Source of the DNA: Apostichopus japonicus
Taxonomy: Eukaryota; Echinodermata; Holothuroidea; Aspidochirotida; Stichopodidae
Length of the DNA stretch: 64,000 bases
Direction of reading: 5' to 3'
Assembly (NCBI RefSeq): GCF_037975245.1
Contig: NC_092572.1
Span: 34,011,989 to 34,075,988 of the forward strand
A program made the translations under genes and the position numbers. Below the pieces are notes generated by a model, which was given only the letters and a program-made list of their open reading frames with translations, made no database searches and was not told the DNA's origin. Shown in pieces: positions 1 through 12,299 of this stretch. The stretch's first letter is position 1, and every line of letters starts with the position of its first letter.

Positions 1-1043
1 ACACACGCCTTTAGGAATTAGGGTCAAAAGGGGTACTTACCACTTAGAAAAGTGCATGCCTTTCCGCCATGTTAACACCATGGCGGTAGAGCACTTTTTC
101 TACTGTATGATGGCGGTAAGAGTACATAACTGTGGGTAGGGATAACGTTAATATGTAGGTTAGGAATAACAAGGAATGGATTGTTAGGATGGGGTAAAGA
201 TGGGCTAGGGAACAAGAAATTCCCAGAATTATGAGGTAATTAGGAATAGTTGTAAAGCTTTGTTAGGACAACTTATGATTCAAGCACTGTTCAATGTTCA
301 ACACATGCACTGTATATTGCTCCACTTCACACAACCAATAAGGGCCCGTCTGTCCCCAAATAGGTCTTCTAAAGTTCTAATTTCTATATCAACAACTAGA
401 ATCTCTCAATTTTTATTTTAATTCAATTACTTTGACCAACCTTTGAACATTTGAAGATGGTATACCTCTCCTTCCATGCGATTTAAAGTAAGTTTCACGG
501 GTGCATTCCTGTACACCAGTGTAAAGTCCTTCCAAAAATGTACGTTCCGCAAGAGACGGTGCCATGGGGGAAATGCACGAATCCTATGGCGGAAAAATAT
601 GGCGGCATGTACCTAGGCTATGGCGGAATGGCACTAGACCTAGATTCGGGTTAAATACTACTATGTTTACTTTTGTTAGGGAAAAACCTTAGGTACCTGG
701 CATAGAGGCTGTACGACTTTAATAACCTAGGCCTAGTGGGACTTGTGTTCAATTCTGACCATCAAACACTCCCGCATTTGCAAAAACCAACGCACGATGC
801 AGGGTATACTAGGCCTAGTACTAGTAGCATGGACACTTCGAAGTTCGGACACCTAAACCTATAAAACTATATCTTCTGGTATAAATCACCTGAAAATATA
901 CTTGATATGGTGGGAAAAGTGTGTCATAGTACGATACAGGGCCAAACGTTCTTTCCTGCAAACTGTTTTCACGTTGCATTCCAAGAAGATTCTTCGTGAT
1001 TGTGGAACTGGTGTTTCTTTGCTAGAGTATTGCGAAGTTCGGA
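1..1043. other. non-coding, no gene recognised
   Basis: No credible exon is visible. The motif ATGGCGG recurs five times (about 80, 111, 595, 600 and 630), once as half of a small hairpin at 64-86 with 8-bp arms CCGCCATG/CATGGCGG. The motif resembles the core of a YY1 site, but there is no transcript evidence, so no promoter is called. A short minus-strand frame at 886-1071 runs into the neighbouring transposon and is not considered a gene. Confidence 0.6.
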
Positions 1044-2030
1044 CACCCGGCCGCGAATATTTTTTTCCCAAACTGAACTGACACTGAAATTATTTCCTCG
1101 ATTCTGATTGGTTCTCAGCGAGCATGTGATATACTTTAGTTTTCAACATCGATCCTCCATAATCTGTCGATATCAGTTTGATCAACCCGAACAAATTTAA
1201 GATATTCACATTAGCAACTTCCCAGAAATTTTGGTAGGTATATATGAACGAAAGTATGTAGTGAAGCAACTATTCCCAACTACTGCGCCCATTATAGGCA
1301 GTCCTCGATCGTTTGTTTACTTGCTTGACTCCGCTCTACACAGCACATACATGTAATGTAGCCTATTGTACTGTGTATAGTATACAACACAATAAAACAG
1401 TGCATTTGTAATTGTATACTTGAAGCCGATGTACGTGTGTACGAGGTGTTTGTGTACATTCAGGGTTGCGATACTTCTAGTTTTATAATCATAAATTCAA
1501 AATGTATACAGTAAATGAATCTAGATAGGCCTAATCGAATATGCATTGGCCATGAAGACGCGCGAGTGTGTGTCAGCCATTGAGTGTACACTTGTAACAT
1601 GGCATTTGTACGTACGGAAACACATGTTTACCAGCACCATTAGAATTTCTTGTACATGGTGACCTAGTAGGCCTGCATTAACCGTATATACGTATTCGTA
1701 TTAGTTCGAGATCTCAAATTCACTAATATAGGCCGTACCGCCTTTACAGTAGCTCTTGATAACTGAAACAGTGAAAGTGGAAGCCTCACATTGTATCTAC
1801 TGTACATGCAGGCACACTTAGGCCTACATACTAACTTAGCCTATATAAGGCCTACACACATATTTTTGACATGATGCGGCCCATGAGGATTGGCATGACC
1901 AACACTAACAGTGTCACATACATTCATTGATAAACGCAGACTACCATTCCGGCTTTGATCAGCCAATCAGAATCGAGGAAATAATTTCAGTGTCAGTTCA
2001 GTTTGGGAAAAAAAAATACGCCACCCGGCC
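1044..2030. mobile_element. Mutator-like (MULE) non-autonomous element
   Basis: Two inverted arms of about 59 bp, 1053-1111 and 1963-2021, are nearly identical in inverted orientation; both start GCG, run through an AT/T tract into CCCAAACTGAACTGACACTG and end at GATTGG. The element is flanked by an exact 9-bp direct repeat, CACCCGGCC, at 1044-1052 and 2022-2030. Long terminal inverted repeats plus a 9-bp target duplication are the hallmark of Mutator-like elements. The interior of about 850 bp has no transposase frame, so it would depend on a transposase supplied elsewhere. The exact 9-bp repeat suggests a fairly recent insertion. Confidence 0.85.
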
Positions 2031-2050
2031 CACATTACCTGCTTGAAGGT

Positions 2051-2086
2051 AGCGGACATTAGTAGCGGACATTAGTAGCGGACAAT
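2051..2086. repeat. 13-bp tandem repeat, just under 3 copies
   Basis: The unit AGCGGACATTAGT occurs twice in full and once in part. A further AGCGGACAATAA copy sits near 2134. Confidence 0.8.
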
Positions 2087-2164
2087 AAGAGCAGATAATA
2101 AGGAGAAAAGCGGAGGGCGCCATCTATTTTCTAGCGGACAATAACTCCTCTTTCCCATGTTGTG

Positions 2165-3355
2165 ATCATATAATTGTCCCCCTGGGGGAAAATATTTACA
2201 CATTGTAATTACTTAAAATCTGTTCATTTTGTCAATAGGGACCCAAGTATTGACATATAGGTATTGAAATGAGGTTTTAATTTTTATAATTTTTTTTTTA
2301 TAATTAAGCTAATTAGATATTTAAATATGCAAATGAGGTTATGATACAAACAATGTACTTTTTTTGCCCATTTGAAATTATTTTGATGAAATCTGCTGGA
2401 CTTTTGATAGTTTGATGAGTTCAAGACATGTTATTTCATAAGTAAACTATAATTTGATGTTTGAATGTGAGGAATATGACTGATTTTCCCCCCTTTCTTC
2501 AAAGTACTGTATTATGTAATACAATGGTAGCCACGCGTAACGGTAAGTCATATAGGCTATACCAATTGCGCTACGACAGCACATGTATACACAATACATA
2601 GTACATACAGTGTGCAACTGTGCGGCTTACCATATCTGAATTTAATCATCAGAATCTTCTTCTCCAACGGCTGGATGGTCAAATTGCCCATAAAAAGAAG
2701 GTCTAACGCCTCTTCGAAGTATTTAGCCATGATAATATGTGCTAAATAGTTACCGTTTCAATTACGTGAGTGGTTGCATTGGCCCTCACGACGCTAGCAT
2801 ATCAACTGTGGTTGACCGAAATTCTATACCGTAGAAATGCTCGAGTTGAATTGCTAGGGATTACTCACAAAGTGGAGGCGCTATTGCTAAATTGTTTCTA
2901 TGTAGAATTGAAGTTCAGTGTGGCGCTTCTGGAGAGCTAAAAATCTTTTCTGTAGGTTGAGGCATTCGGGAGAAATATTTTCGGAAAGTTGACCGTTTTT
3001 TTGGCATTAACATAGACCGAAAAACGTAATTTTTTGACATATTTCCCCCAAATATAGAGCCATCTCTCTACATATGCCTGTGAGGCTCCTGATTTGATTC
3101 CTTGTATGTCTTAGCTATTTGTATGAGATAGGGTCAGTTGACTTGAAAGTTTTCTCTGTTCTCACGTTTTTTTTTTTTAAAAAGGTCAAAACGACCGGTG
3201 TTTTGAATGTAAACAAATCTTTGAAGACAAAAAAAAAAAAGTCCATGTGACCCCCTCGGAAAAAGGTTGTTTATTGATGCAGGCTGTCTTATGTGCAAAA
3301 TAAAGCTATGGGAAGCTCTCTAGTGTATTCCTATCTCGAGTAATGATTTTCTAAA
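2165..3355 (+). repeat. 1.2 kb direct duplication, copy 1
   Basis: This stretch is closely similar to 4121-5270 in the same orientation, from ATTGTCCC at the left through TGGTTGACCGAAATTCTATA to CTCGAGTAATGATTTTCTAAA at the right, with small indels and scattered substitutions. There is no open frame conserved between the two copies, no RT motif and no clear terminal inverted repeat. It could be a tandem segmental duplication with a 765-bp spacer or two insertions of an unclassified element. Confidence 0.8.
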
Positions 3356-4120
3356 AGCATGTCTTCACATGTGCTCATTTACGGGCAATCAGGAATCAAG
3401 GAGATAACCAACGGTGAAGGTGCAGTGGTACTCAATAATTGTTTGTAAATCAAATTTAAGACAATTCATCCCAATAATGAAATGTTTATAATAGTAACCT
3501 ATCGAAAGTCCCGTATACTGGTCTCCATACATTAATATTCTAAAAGCATTTCATTGAATTTTCAAATCAAGGAGTTTAATTAGTTTTAGCTTCTTCAGCT
3601 GACAACAGCTTTGTCTCTAAACTTGTGATTATTAAAAGGAAGTAATAGAATCTTCCTTTTTTACTAATACTGCCATTGAAATATAAAACTTATTTCTGTT
3701 AGAATGTCTCATATGAATACGAAATAAAACAATCGTGCCCTAGAAATTGACTGTTAATAGTTATGCTCGAATAGTCGTCATACACAAGTTAGACGTGGGA
3801 CTATACATTCCCAGGTCCATTCAACCGTTTCTAAACATGAGGCGCTACAAGAGGACCACACTACTAACATTACACCCATAAGGGTATTTAAACCAAATAT
3901 TTATTTTCTATTTCTTTTAGCCTTACCTTGTTACGTACATCATGTAAGGGCACGATAATAATTCTACAGTATGCTAGAATTTTATAGAGCCAAAAAGTGC
4001 GGAGGTTAAGGTAGTCGCGGGATAAATCATCCTTCTAGTACCCAGTCTGTCCAGGCACTCAAGACGATTTATCTGTACCTTACTCATGTGTTAGCTCTTA
4101 ACTCCTTATAGACTCTTTCC
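3356..4120. other. spacer between duplicated copies, nothing recognised
   Basis: AT-rich sequence without a convincing frame, RNA gene or repeat. Confidence 0.5.
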
Positions 4121-5270
4121 TGTCATATCATTGTCCCTTAGGGGAAACTATTTACACATTGTAATTACTTAAAATCTGTTCATTTTTGTCAATAGGGACC
4201 CAAGTATTGACAGATAGGTATTGAAATGAGGTTTTAATTTTTATAATTTTTTATAATTAAGCTGATAAGATATGCAAATATGCAAATGAGGTTATGATAC
4301 AAACAATGTACTTTTTTTGCCCATTTGAAATTATTTTGATGAAATTTGCTGGACTTTTGATAGTTTGATGAGTTCAAGACATGTTATTTCATAAGTAAAG
4401 TATAATTTGATGTTTGAATGTGAGGAATATGACTGATTCCCCCCCCCCCCCCTCCAAACAAACAAATGTATTCTGTAATACAATGGTAGCCACGCGTAAC
4501 GGTAAGTCTATATATACCAATTGCGCTACATACACAATACATAGTACATACTGTACAGTGTGCAACTATGCGGCTTACCGTATCAGAATTTCAGAATTTC
4601 ATCGTCAGAATCTTCTTCTCCAACGGCTGGATGGTCAAATTGCCCATAAAAAGAAGGTCTAACGCCTCTAAGAAGTATTTAGCCATGATAATATGTGCTA
4701 AATAGTTACAGTTTCAATTACGTGAGTGATTGCATAGGTCAACTGTGGTTGACCGAAATTCTATACCGTAGAAATGCTCGAGTTGAATTGCTAGGGATTA
4801 CTCACAAAGTGGAGGCGCTATTGCTAAATCGTTTTTATGTAGACAGGCGTTTCAGTGTGGCGCTTCTGGAGAGCTAAAAATCTACTCTGTAGGGTGAGGC
4901 ATTCTGGAGAAAAAATTTCGGAAATCTGACAGTGTTTTGGCCTAAACTTAGACCAAAAAATGTCATTTTTGACATATTTTCCCCAATTATAGAGCCATCT
5001 CTCTACATATGCCTGTGAGACTTCTGATTTGATTCCTTGTATGTATTAGCTAATTGTATAAGATAAGGTCAGTTAACTTGACATTTTTCACTGTTCTCAA
5101 CATTTTTTTGAAAAAATGTCAAAACGACCGGTTTTTTGAGAAAAAAAAAAAAGGTCCATGTGACCCCCTCGGAAAAAAAGGTTGTTTATTGATGCAGGCT
5201 GTCTTACGTGCAAAATAAAGCTATAGGAAGCTCCCTAGTGTATTCCTATCTCGAGTAATGATTTTCTAAA
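4121..5270 (+). repeat. 1.2 kb direct duplication, copy 2
   Basis: Partner of 2165-3355. It has a longer C run near 4438-4452 and lacks about 30 bp that copy 1 carries near 2780-2810 (the CCTCACGACGCTAGCATA stretch). The short frames here at 4414 and 4695 are not conserved in copy 1 and are not genes. Confidence 0.8.
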
Positions 5271-5514
5271 CACATGGGAGTTTTGAAGGTTCAAATACGC
5301 AGAGTAATATGTGACAATCATATACACGCGTACTCGTAAGTATGGATGTGTACTCGGTCACCTATCCGGGACCTTGTAACTCATACTCATATTTGTACTA
5401 GGAACCTTGTACCCATATCAGTACCAGCATACTGGTCATTGGTGATTAAAAACACGAACTCTCGTATCTTTCCTACGTGTATAATAATGCAGTTTAGTAT
5501 TGTTTGTGATGATT

Positions 5515-5745
5515 CCTAGAGTAACGATGGATTTTCTGACTGATCATCGCTGTGCATCGCTTGCATTATCCCCGATCGTGCATTAATCCTGTGAGTAGCG
5601 CACGCTAGACCGTTGATTAACCCCTTATTTTCAATTTTCCACAACTCTGTAATTGGACAACATACATTGATCTTGGAGTGACTCGAACTCGGGACCTTAT
5701 GATTGAAAGGCACTGGCGTTAACCACCGAGCTACAGAAGAAATCA
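5515..5745 (-). mobile_element. tRNA-derived SINE-like element
   Basis: Read on the minus strand, the sequence carries an A-box-like TAGCTCGGTGGTTAAC (5718-5733) and a B-box-like GAGTTCGAGTC (around 5681-5691), with CCTT/AAGG stem halves of an anticodon-type arm between them. The acceptor ends do not pair (TTCTGTA against CTCCAAGAT), so this is not a working tRNA but the internal pol III promoter head of a SINE. The unrelated body would run on to about 5515. The 3' end and target duplication were not resolved. Confidence 0.6.
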
Positions 5746-5990
5746 TTACATACGGTGTGATGGTGGGCTGGTTCCAAGTGTCCATCTCCTGACAGATATC
5801 TCAATGTTGCACACGTTCCTGCTCAACTGTACCAAAATAATAGTTATGGTTTATATTAATCATACTTAGAGCATAAACGTAGATGTATACAATATATAAG
5901 TAAGCAGCATAGCAACATTAACCAGCCCTTAGTTGGTGGCGATCCCTATTTGGACATTTCTTTGTTGGGGCGCCAGTCAGAAGCCACAGT

Positions 5991-6022
5991 CAGAGCCGTA
6001 TATAGGGCTATATACGGCTCTG
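5991..6022. repeat. perfect 32-bp palindrome
   Basis: Arms CAGAGCCGTATATAG and CTATATACGGCTCTG (15 bp each) are separated by GG. The copy is flanked by direct GCCACAG at 5982-5988 and 6023-6029, which would fit insertion of a tiny foldback, but this is inference. Confidence 0.85.
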
Positions 6023-6136
6023 GCCACAGAACAGTACATGCTGTGTAATCAGGCATCACGCTACAGTTCCATTCGATACAATCCGAGAAGCGGTAGGAAA
6101 GCGATTTCCAGAGGCGTATATATTCGAATTAATACG

Positions 6137-6527
6137 CGTATATTCAAGGGCGTAGGAACCGGGGGGCTGGGGGCGCCAGCCCCCCAGTGAAAAATTTGAA
6201 GGGGCGGAAGTATCATTCCGCCCCCCCCCCCCCCCCGCTTCGCAAGTCAGAAAACCCCTTTTTTATTTCCAAATGAGAAAAAAAAATCATTTGGAGCACC
6301 AAATTACATCTAAGGCCTGGTGAAAATACAAAATTAAGTTTACAAAATGGAGTGGGTGTTGAAGTGTGCTATGTTGCACCAAATTGCATCTGAGGCTACC
6401 TGGAAATGCAAAAAAATCCAAAGGGGAGGGGGACACCCCCTCCCTTTAGACCCCTCCCCCAGGCGGGCCATCAGTCTTAGCCCCCCTCCCCCACTCAAAA
6501 GTACCTTCCTACGCCACTGCGTATATT
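6137..6527. mobile_element. hAT-type MITE with 8-bp target duplication
   Basis: Element 6145-6519 (375 bp) has short inverted ends, CAAGGGCGTAGGAA at the left and CAGTGGCGTAGGAA read inward from the right. It is flanked by exact 8-bp copies of CGTATATT at 6137-6144 and 6520-6527. An 8-bp duplication with CAGNGGCGTA-type ends fits hAT. The interior is G/C-homopolymer rich and has no transposase. Confidence 0.85.
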
Positions 6528-8880
6528 CGTATTAATACGTGGATATTTTATACGGTGTTCGTCCCATATGGCTTGCCATAGTCGTGTGGCTACACAATAA
6601 ATATCATATATCCATTCTACTGTGAAACTGAATATTGGAAGGGGAAACAAAGGAAAGGAAAATCTACACTAGTTGACTTGAATATACAAACCATAAATCT
6701 GCTAGTTTGTGTGTACGTGTACAAATGAACCTTTGAACCCAACTGTGGAGCTCAATGCACAGTCGCGTACGTGTACAGTGGGCGTTGTTTATCAGTCACG
6801 CGATCAGTATTGATATGTACAGTGTTGTTCAGTGTAATAATCTGCTTTCATATTGCCACTCTCACAACTCATTTCTATTTATCGTATTTCCATAACGTCG
6901 TTCTTACTACATTGGGGTAGCTTCCTCCTCTTCGGGTTACATCAAGGTACTATTCGTGATAATTTTCAGCTCGGGTGTGTTTTAAGTTGAAGAAGAAGGA
7001 TTCAAAGGATCCTTGATTCACTCTGCAATATTACACAAGTGAATTAGAGTGGCTTTCAATGTAAGTGTAACCCTTTGTATTACAGCAGTACACAGTTATC
7101 AGTATTATATTTGTCAATGGCTGTGGTTTAGAAGGTAGCGTTATGGGTACTCCGGTAGCGGGTATACTGTGACACATAAGCTTAATTAAAGGCATTGAAG
7201 ACTCGCCCCAAACCGTGTGCGGCCATCTGAAAAAGTTAACTTTGATCTGTTGCTTGCAAGTGCCGTTTTGTTCGTGTCGCTACAAAATGCAGACAGTACA
7301 GTAATGAAACGTGATACCTTGTTATCTTTAGCTGGACCTGAGATGTCCATCGCTGTATCGTTTGTGTACTGTGCTGTGGGTATTGACCTCAGCTGTATGT
7401 ACTGAATTGTACACTAGTGTCTAATTACCGACGGTAGCAAGCTGGAGTTTCTGGAATCGATGGTTGTGTTTAACACTTCTGTTACACCTCATTCGAAACT
7501 AGGTCAAATTACCGGCATTAGACGTTTCTTTTTGCGTGAGACTTGAGAAAGATAGTCTATAGTATTAATTAAATGAGACCACCATCTTAATACACTACTT
7601 CTAACGTTAGATATGGTTACTTCTATGTATACCCTTTACCTATAAACCGTTTCTACTACAGGAAGTGTAGGTTTACAACTTCCTGATCATTCCAAGTAAT
7701 ATATGGCAGATGATCTTGACAAGCTTTATATTCCTCATATATAATGTTAACTAACATTATTAAATTTCATAAATTGTCTACTTATTTATTGTTTTGTTTT
7801 CGTACATTGTGCATGGAGAAACACAAACAATATTGAACTGTTGCCAGATACGTTCATCAAATTTTGTGATGAATTAAGATTTTCAGTAATTATTTTAGAC
7901 AATGAACTTCAGTCCAGCTATGGGAATATTCTTTGACTGAATTGATATTAGTATATCATGTTTAAGCGTGAAGTTCTTATAGCGTTATTACTGTAGCTTA
8001 CATATCACTCCATTTTATAACATTCACTCTTAGTGAGTGGTCAACCTCAATTCAGGTGAAAAACTGTAGACTCCTCTTGATGCTCTTGCAATGTAGCCAT
8101 ATCTGTCAACTCGAAAAATACTTCGTTCATTATTGTAAATATTAATGAGAGAACTACTGTAACATGTTTGCATCAATATTTCCTACTGTTACACTATTTT
8201 GGTTATGTACATCATACTAGTTATTTATAATACCATTATAATCTGTATTTCGGGTAAATTTAAAAAAAAATGATATTTCTACTAAATATAATCTTATTTG
8301 ACTGTTCTTAGCTCAACACATTAATTCGTCCAAAGATTCAATCACTTCAATTGGGACGCACTTATTTTATGCTGTATATTTCTCAACATCAATGAAACCT
8401 TGTATCCAAATTGTGTACGGTTCCGAAAATAGCCTTTTGAACATGTCTACATAGAACGAACAACGCTGTGCGTATGTTAGACATATTTATATATAGTTTT
8501 CAAATCAGTATATGTTATAGTTGCAATGCTGCTTACTGATACGAAAGATGGAAACATTTTGTATTTGTTTTGTATGATTAATATGAACCTTTAATTTAGT
8601 ACTATTATTTCGGTTTAGTTGAGCAGGATCGTACACAACTTTGAGAAATCTGTCAGAAGATGGACTTTAGAGAGCCTCCCATCATCACACCGTAAGTAAC
8701 TACCCTCTATAGTAACCCGCTTTATTTGGCCCTCCTCCCACTTTACCCTCATGTCCCGTTCTCTTTAGACTGAAGGTTACACCCATCTCCCACTTCACAA
8801 TTGCTTCATTCTAATATGTCATAAATATATCACTGTGTTCCTTTCAGCGATGCTACGGTTAATTTCTTCCTCGGTTCTTT
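6528..8880. other. non-coding, no gene recognised
   Basis: About 2.3 kb of AT-rich DNA. The longest frame (7217-7405, 62 codons) shows no recognisable motif or splice context. Confidence 0.5.
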
Positions 8881-9860
8881 TTTCATTAAATTGGCGGAGG
8901 CATAAGGAATTTGTTTCATGGTGATGTCGTTATTTTTGCGGAAGCGTCCGTGTGTATGCGACACTGTTTGTAAACACAATAACTCAAAAAGTATATGATA
9001 ACCGAAGTTAATGCACTGTATATGGATTTGTCTTTAAGTAAGTAAAAGAACCCAATTGAAATTGGTGGATGCAAATGGACATACGAGGTCAACTGAGGTC
9101 AAAGTCTGAAAACTTTATAAACGAGATAACTTAAGAACGAGGGACAACGTCGTTAATCTTCATAGCCATAAGGCAAGCTCGGATGGACTGAATACTTGGT
9201 GTGTGTAATTACTTTAATGATGACAATAATTTGTTGGTTTATATGGAGAATAATGATCACCTGAGTTCAACACAGGTTACAGTCTGAAAACCTTGTAAAC
9301 ACTCTAAATTAAAGTTTAGATGAAATGCATACGTCGTATGTGAATCCATCTAGCTAGTTTAACAAACTTATTATGTTCTAATGAGCTCCACAAATTAAAA
9401 CATTGTAATAATAATAACACATAATTTTGATATAAACATAAATCCAAACTTTAAACTTCATACGTTGTAAGACACTTTACCGTAATGAGTACAAAGAAAG
9501 CATTTTGTTATGTTGGGGTCAAAGCTCATGTGAGGTCAATAGTGGTCAAAGTCTGATAATGTTGTTGTGACAGTGCCACAAATATTGAAACTTGAATGGG
9601 CTGAATGTGTGGTATAGAGATTCATATTAGTGAGTGCAAGAATCATTATGTATTTATAGTGGAGGTCAAAGATCGTTTAAGGTTAACAGTGATGGAAGTC
9701 TGAGAATCATGTAAACACCATCACTCCAGAGGTACAACTTAAACGAACTTCATAATTTGTAAGTACATTCACCTGGGTCAGTACAAATATATTGCTTTTT
9801 ATGAGGTCAAAGGTCATTCTATATAAGACGTCAACGTCACTGATTCATTCAGGACTCACC
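8880..9860 (+). repeat. degenerate AGGTCA-containing repeat array
   Basis: Several diverged units share the order TGTAAACACAATAACTC, a phrase resembling GAACTTCATACTTGGTATGT, then one or more AGGTCA half-sites and GTCAAAGTCTGAAAA. A perfect AGGTCA-A-AGGTCA direct repeat lies at 9804-9816. The same pattern recurs at about 16226-16530, 30530-31250, 32600-33800 and 35390-35830, so it is a dispersed family organised as short tandem units. Confidence 0.7.
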
Positions 9861-12280
9861 CGTGTGTAGAAACAAACAGGTATGCTTAGCACACAGACCT
9901 ATAAATATAGTATTACTCACTGATGAAATCTCAGTATTCATTAATGCGACCGTAAATCTAATTTTTAAATTCTTTATCTATCTTCATAATGAAGCAAGAG
10001 GGTTGCGCTCTCGTATTTGAGGCTGTGTAATATCAATATTAGAAATAATGAGGAAAAATGCGAAATTAATATTTTTTGAAATTCAAAGGGAAGTCTTATA
10101 GTTTGTGTGTGTGTGTGTGTTAGGTTGTTCTGTTGAGATACATTTCATAGTTACAGGCAGTGCATTTGCTAATAAATGTAAACAGCCGATTTCACTTTCT
10201 TGTGAGTTATTCATGTGACATTGGCGGCAATAAGCTCGTTTTCAAAGCATCGTTTCCCGACAGCATATAGTCTTGAAGGAAACCTCACGATAGAGAAGAA
10301 TATCAAACAAGACTTAGATACTGGCAGCTTTGTTTAACTTCACTAGCTTAGACATAGAGATGGCTAAGAGGCGTATCATGTTCCCCTCTGTTTTTGCTAG
10401 CGATTCATCGGCGTCAAATATCAGAGCGGTCAAATCAGGGAGTTGTTATGAACTCCCTGGTCAAACGAATTTCAGGATCTCGATAACCGGTCCATTGATT
10501 TACATTAAAAGAATCAACATGTTATATAACTGAAGTAAACCGTCAAATATATTCTAAAGAGGTCAGGCGGGGTTTAGAGGGCCAAGCCCTCAGACATTGA
10601 AGCGTTTTGAAGTATTTAAGTGGCGTATATAGCAAGGAGCAACAGCCCCCCCCCCCCCAACCAATATTATTTCGCTTAACTTACCATTTGGTGGGTGTAT
10701 GCAAGAGACAAATTTCATTGTCACTGTACTTAAAGAAAGTGAATAATATTTTGACTGTTAAACGTTGTCTTTGGCGGATGGGTGCAAGGTTATTTTATTT
10801 TCGATGGGATCCGCCTTACCAGACTATTTACGTAGCGGTGTTATTTCTTCCTAAGAGGATCATTCCTTGGGATTTTTTTTAGCCCTGGTGTTCTGGATCT
10901 GTGGAGGTTTGGATATTCTTGTTCTCGAATCTCGCTTTGAAACAAACACACATGTTACTTTTCAGAGAGATTTGGTTTTATTTCACCGGAATTTGTTTGA
11001 AGCCCTGGTGGAGTGGTGGAAGGGGGGGGGGTGTGACGAATTCACCGGGTTTCAATTGTGAGAAATTCCTTCGCAAAGACTTGGAAGCATTACAATAAAT
11101 GTCAGGAAAGGAATTATTCTTTCCGATTCGATATCCATGAACACCATCAAGTAATGAAATACTAACCAAGAAACACCACCGCAAACCCCACCGCTGAAAC
11201 ACCCTCAACGGGTGTAACACCAGCCTAAATTAGGTGTGATTGCCCCACAGCTATACAATACCAATTGCTTGGTTGAATGTATGCTCCATGTGATCCTTGT
11301 AGACTAGAATTTCTGTTCAAACATTAATGTATCATTTTACTTATATATAATAGAAGGATATAAGCCAGGTTTATCTATGAAAGATTAGCCAGCTTATTAT
11401 TTACTATTAACAGAACATTTAGTTTGTCGCATAAATGAGGTATTTGTATGAATTGATTTGATTAGTGAACAATAAAGAGCTGTAGATATTTTAAACGATA
11501 GATCAGTTTAGCTACAAGCCTTTCTCAACGCCATATTGCAACCATTACAATGTCTTTGAAATATCCATATTATATTGAAGCAGAGGACCTTTACGCATGA
11601 TCCCTTCCATAAATCTATCTTTTGTGGTACACATTTCGGCTTTGGAGCTCAGAGAACAGATTAACGGCGTACGATGGCAATATCATAAATTTTGGTAATT
11701 CACTACATACTGCATAATATTTGAAATTCAATTCGGAATGTGCTTCTTTGTTCAGTATAAACGCGTAGGACATGTGTTCTTCCGTTCATGGAATTGCAAT
11801 TTGTGAATGATATCGTTACAATTAAGCCTATCATTGATTATAAGATTTCGCCCCCCCCCCCCCTACTGCGAAAAGCACTTGCGGCTGCTTTGTAGGGTGT
11901 AAACTTTATTTGAGAATGAATTGTGGAAGCCCGCCATCTATTTAAACATAACCGCTTTATTTACATTGATTAATCCAGAACACTAATTGGTATATATAGC
12001 GCCATTTACTTAAAAACTTTCGCCCCGTTGTGTCTGTTTACAAAATCGTGCGGAGGTCCTGGATCAGTTCTTTTCTGTTAGGTGTTATGCTTCTGATAGT
12101 TTGCCAAGGGACAGGTATCTTCGATCGTTTCCATGTGGTGGTACTTTTCTCGGATCCAATTTCGCATTCCCGCTGTTTAGCCGACCTATTAAGTAGTAGG
12201 CTAGTATTAATTATAGGCCAGCTACGATCCATCAAGAGGAATATGACTGAAACAATTTAATGCTCTCTAATTTGTGATAT
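9861..12280. other. non-coding, no gene recognised
   Basis: Contains poly-C tracts near 10646-10658 and 11850-11863, a short GT run near 10105-10119 and a poly-G tract near 11023-11031. Short frames at 10330-11220 and 12030-12260 overlap each other on both strands and show no family motif; none is called. Confidence 0.5.
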
Positions 12281-12299
12281 CATATACGCTACGGCTTAA

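Noticed and set aside
5660-5745. Functional tRNA gene on the minus strand
   Set aside because: A and B boxes are present but the acceptor stem does not pair, so it is treated as a SINE head.
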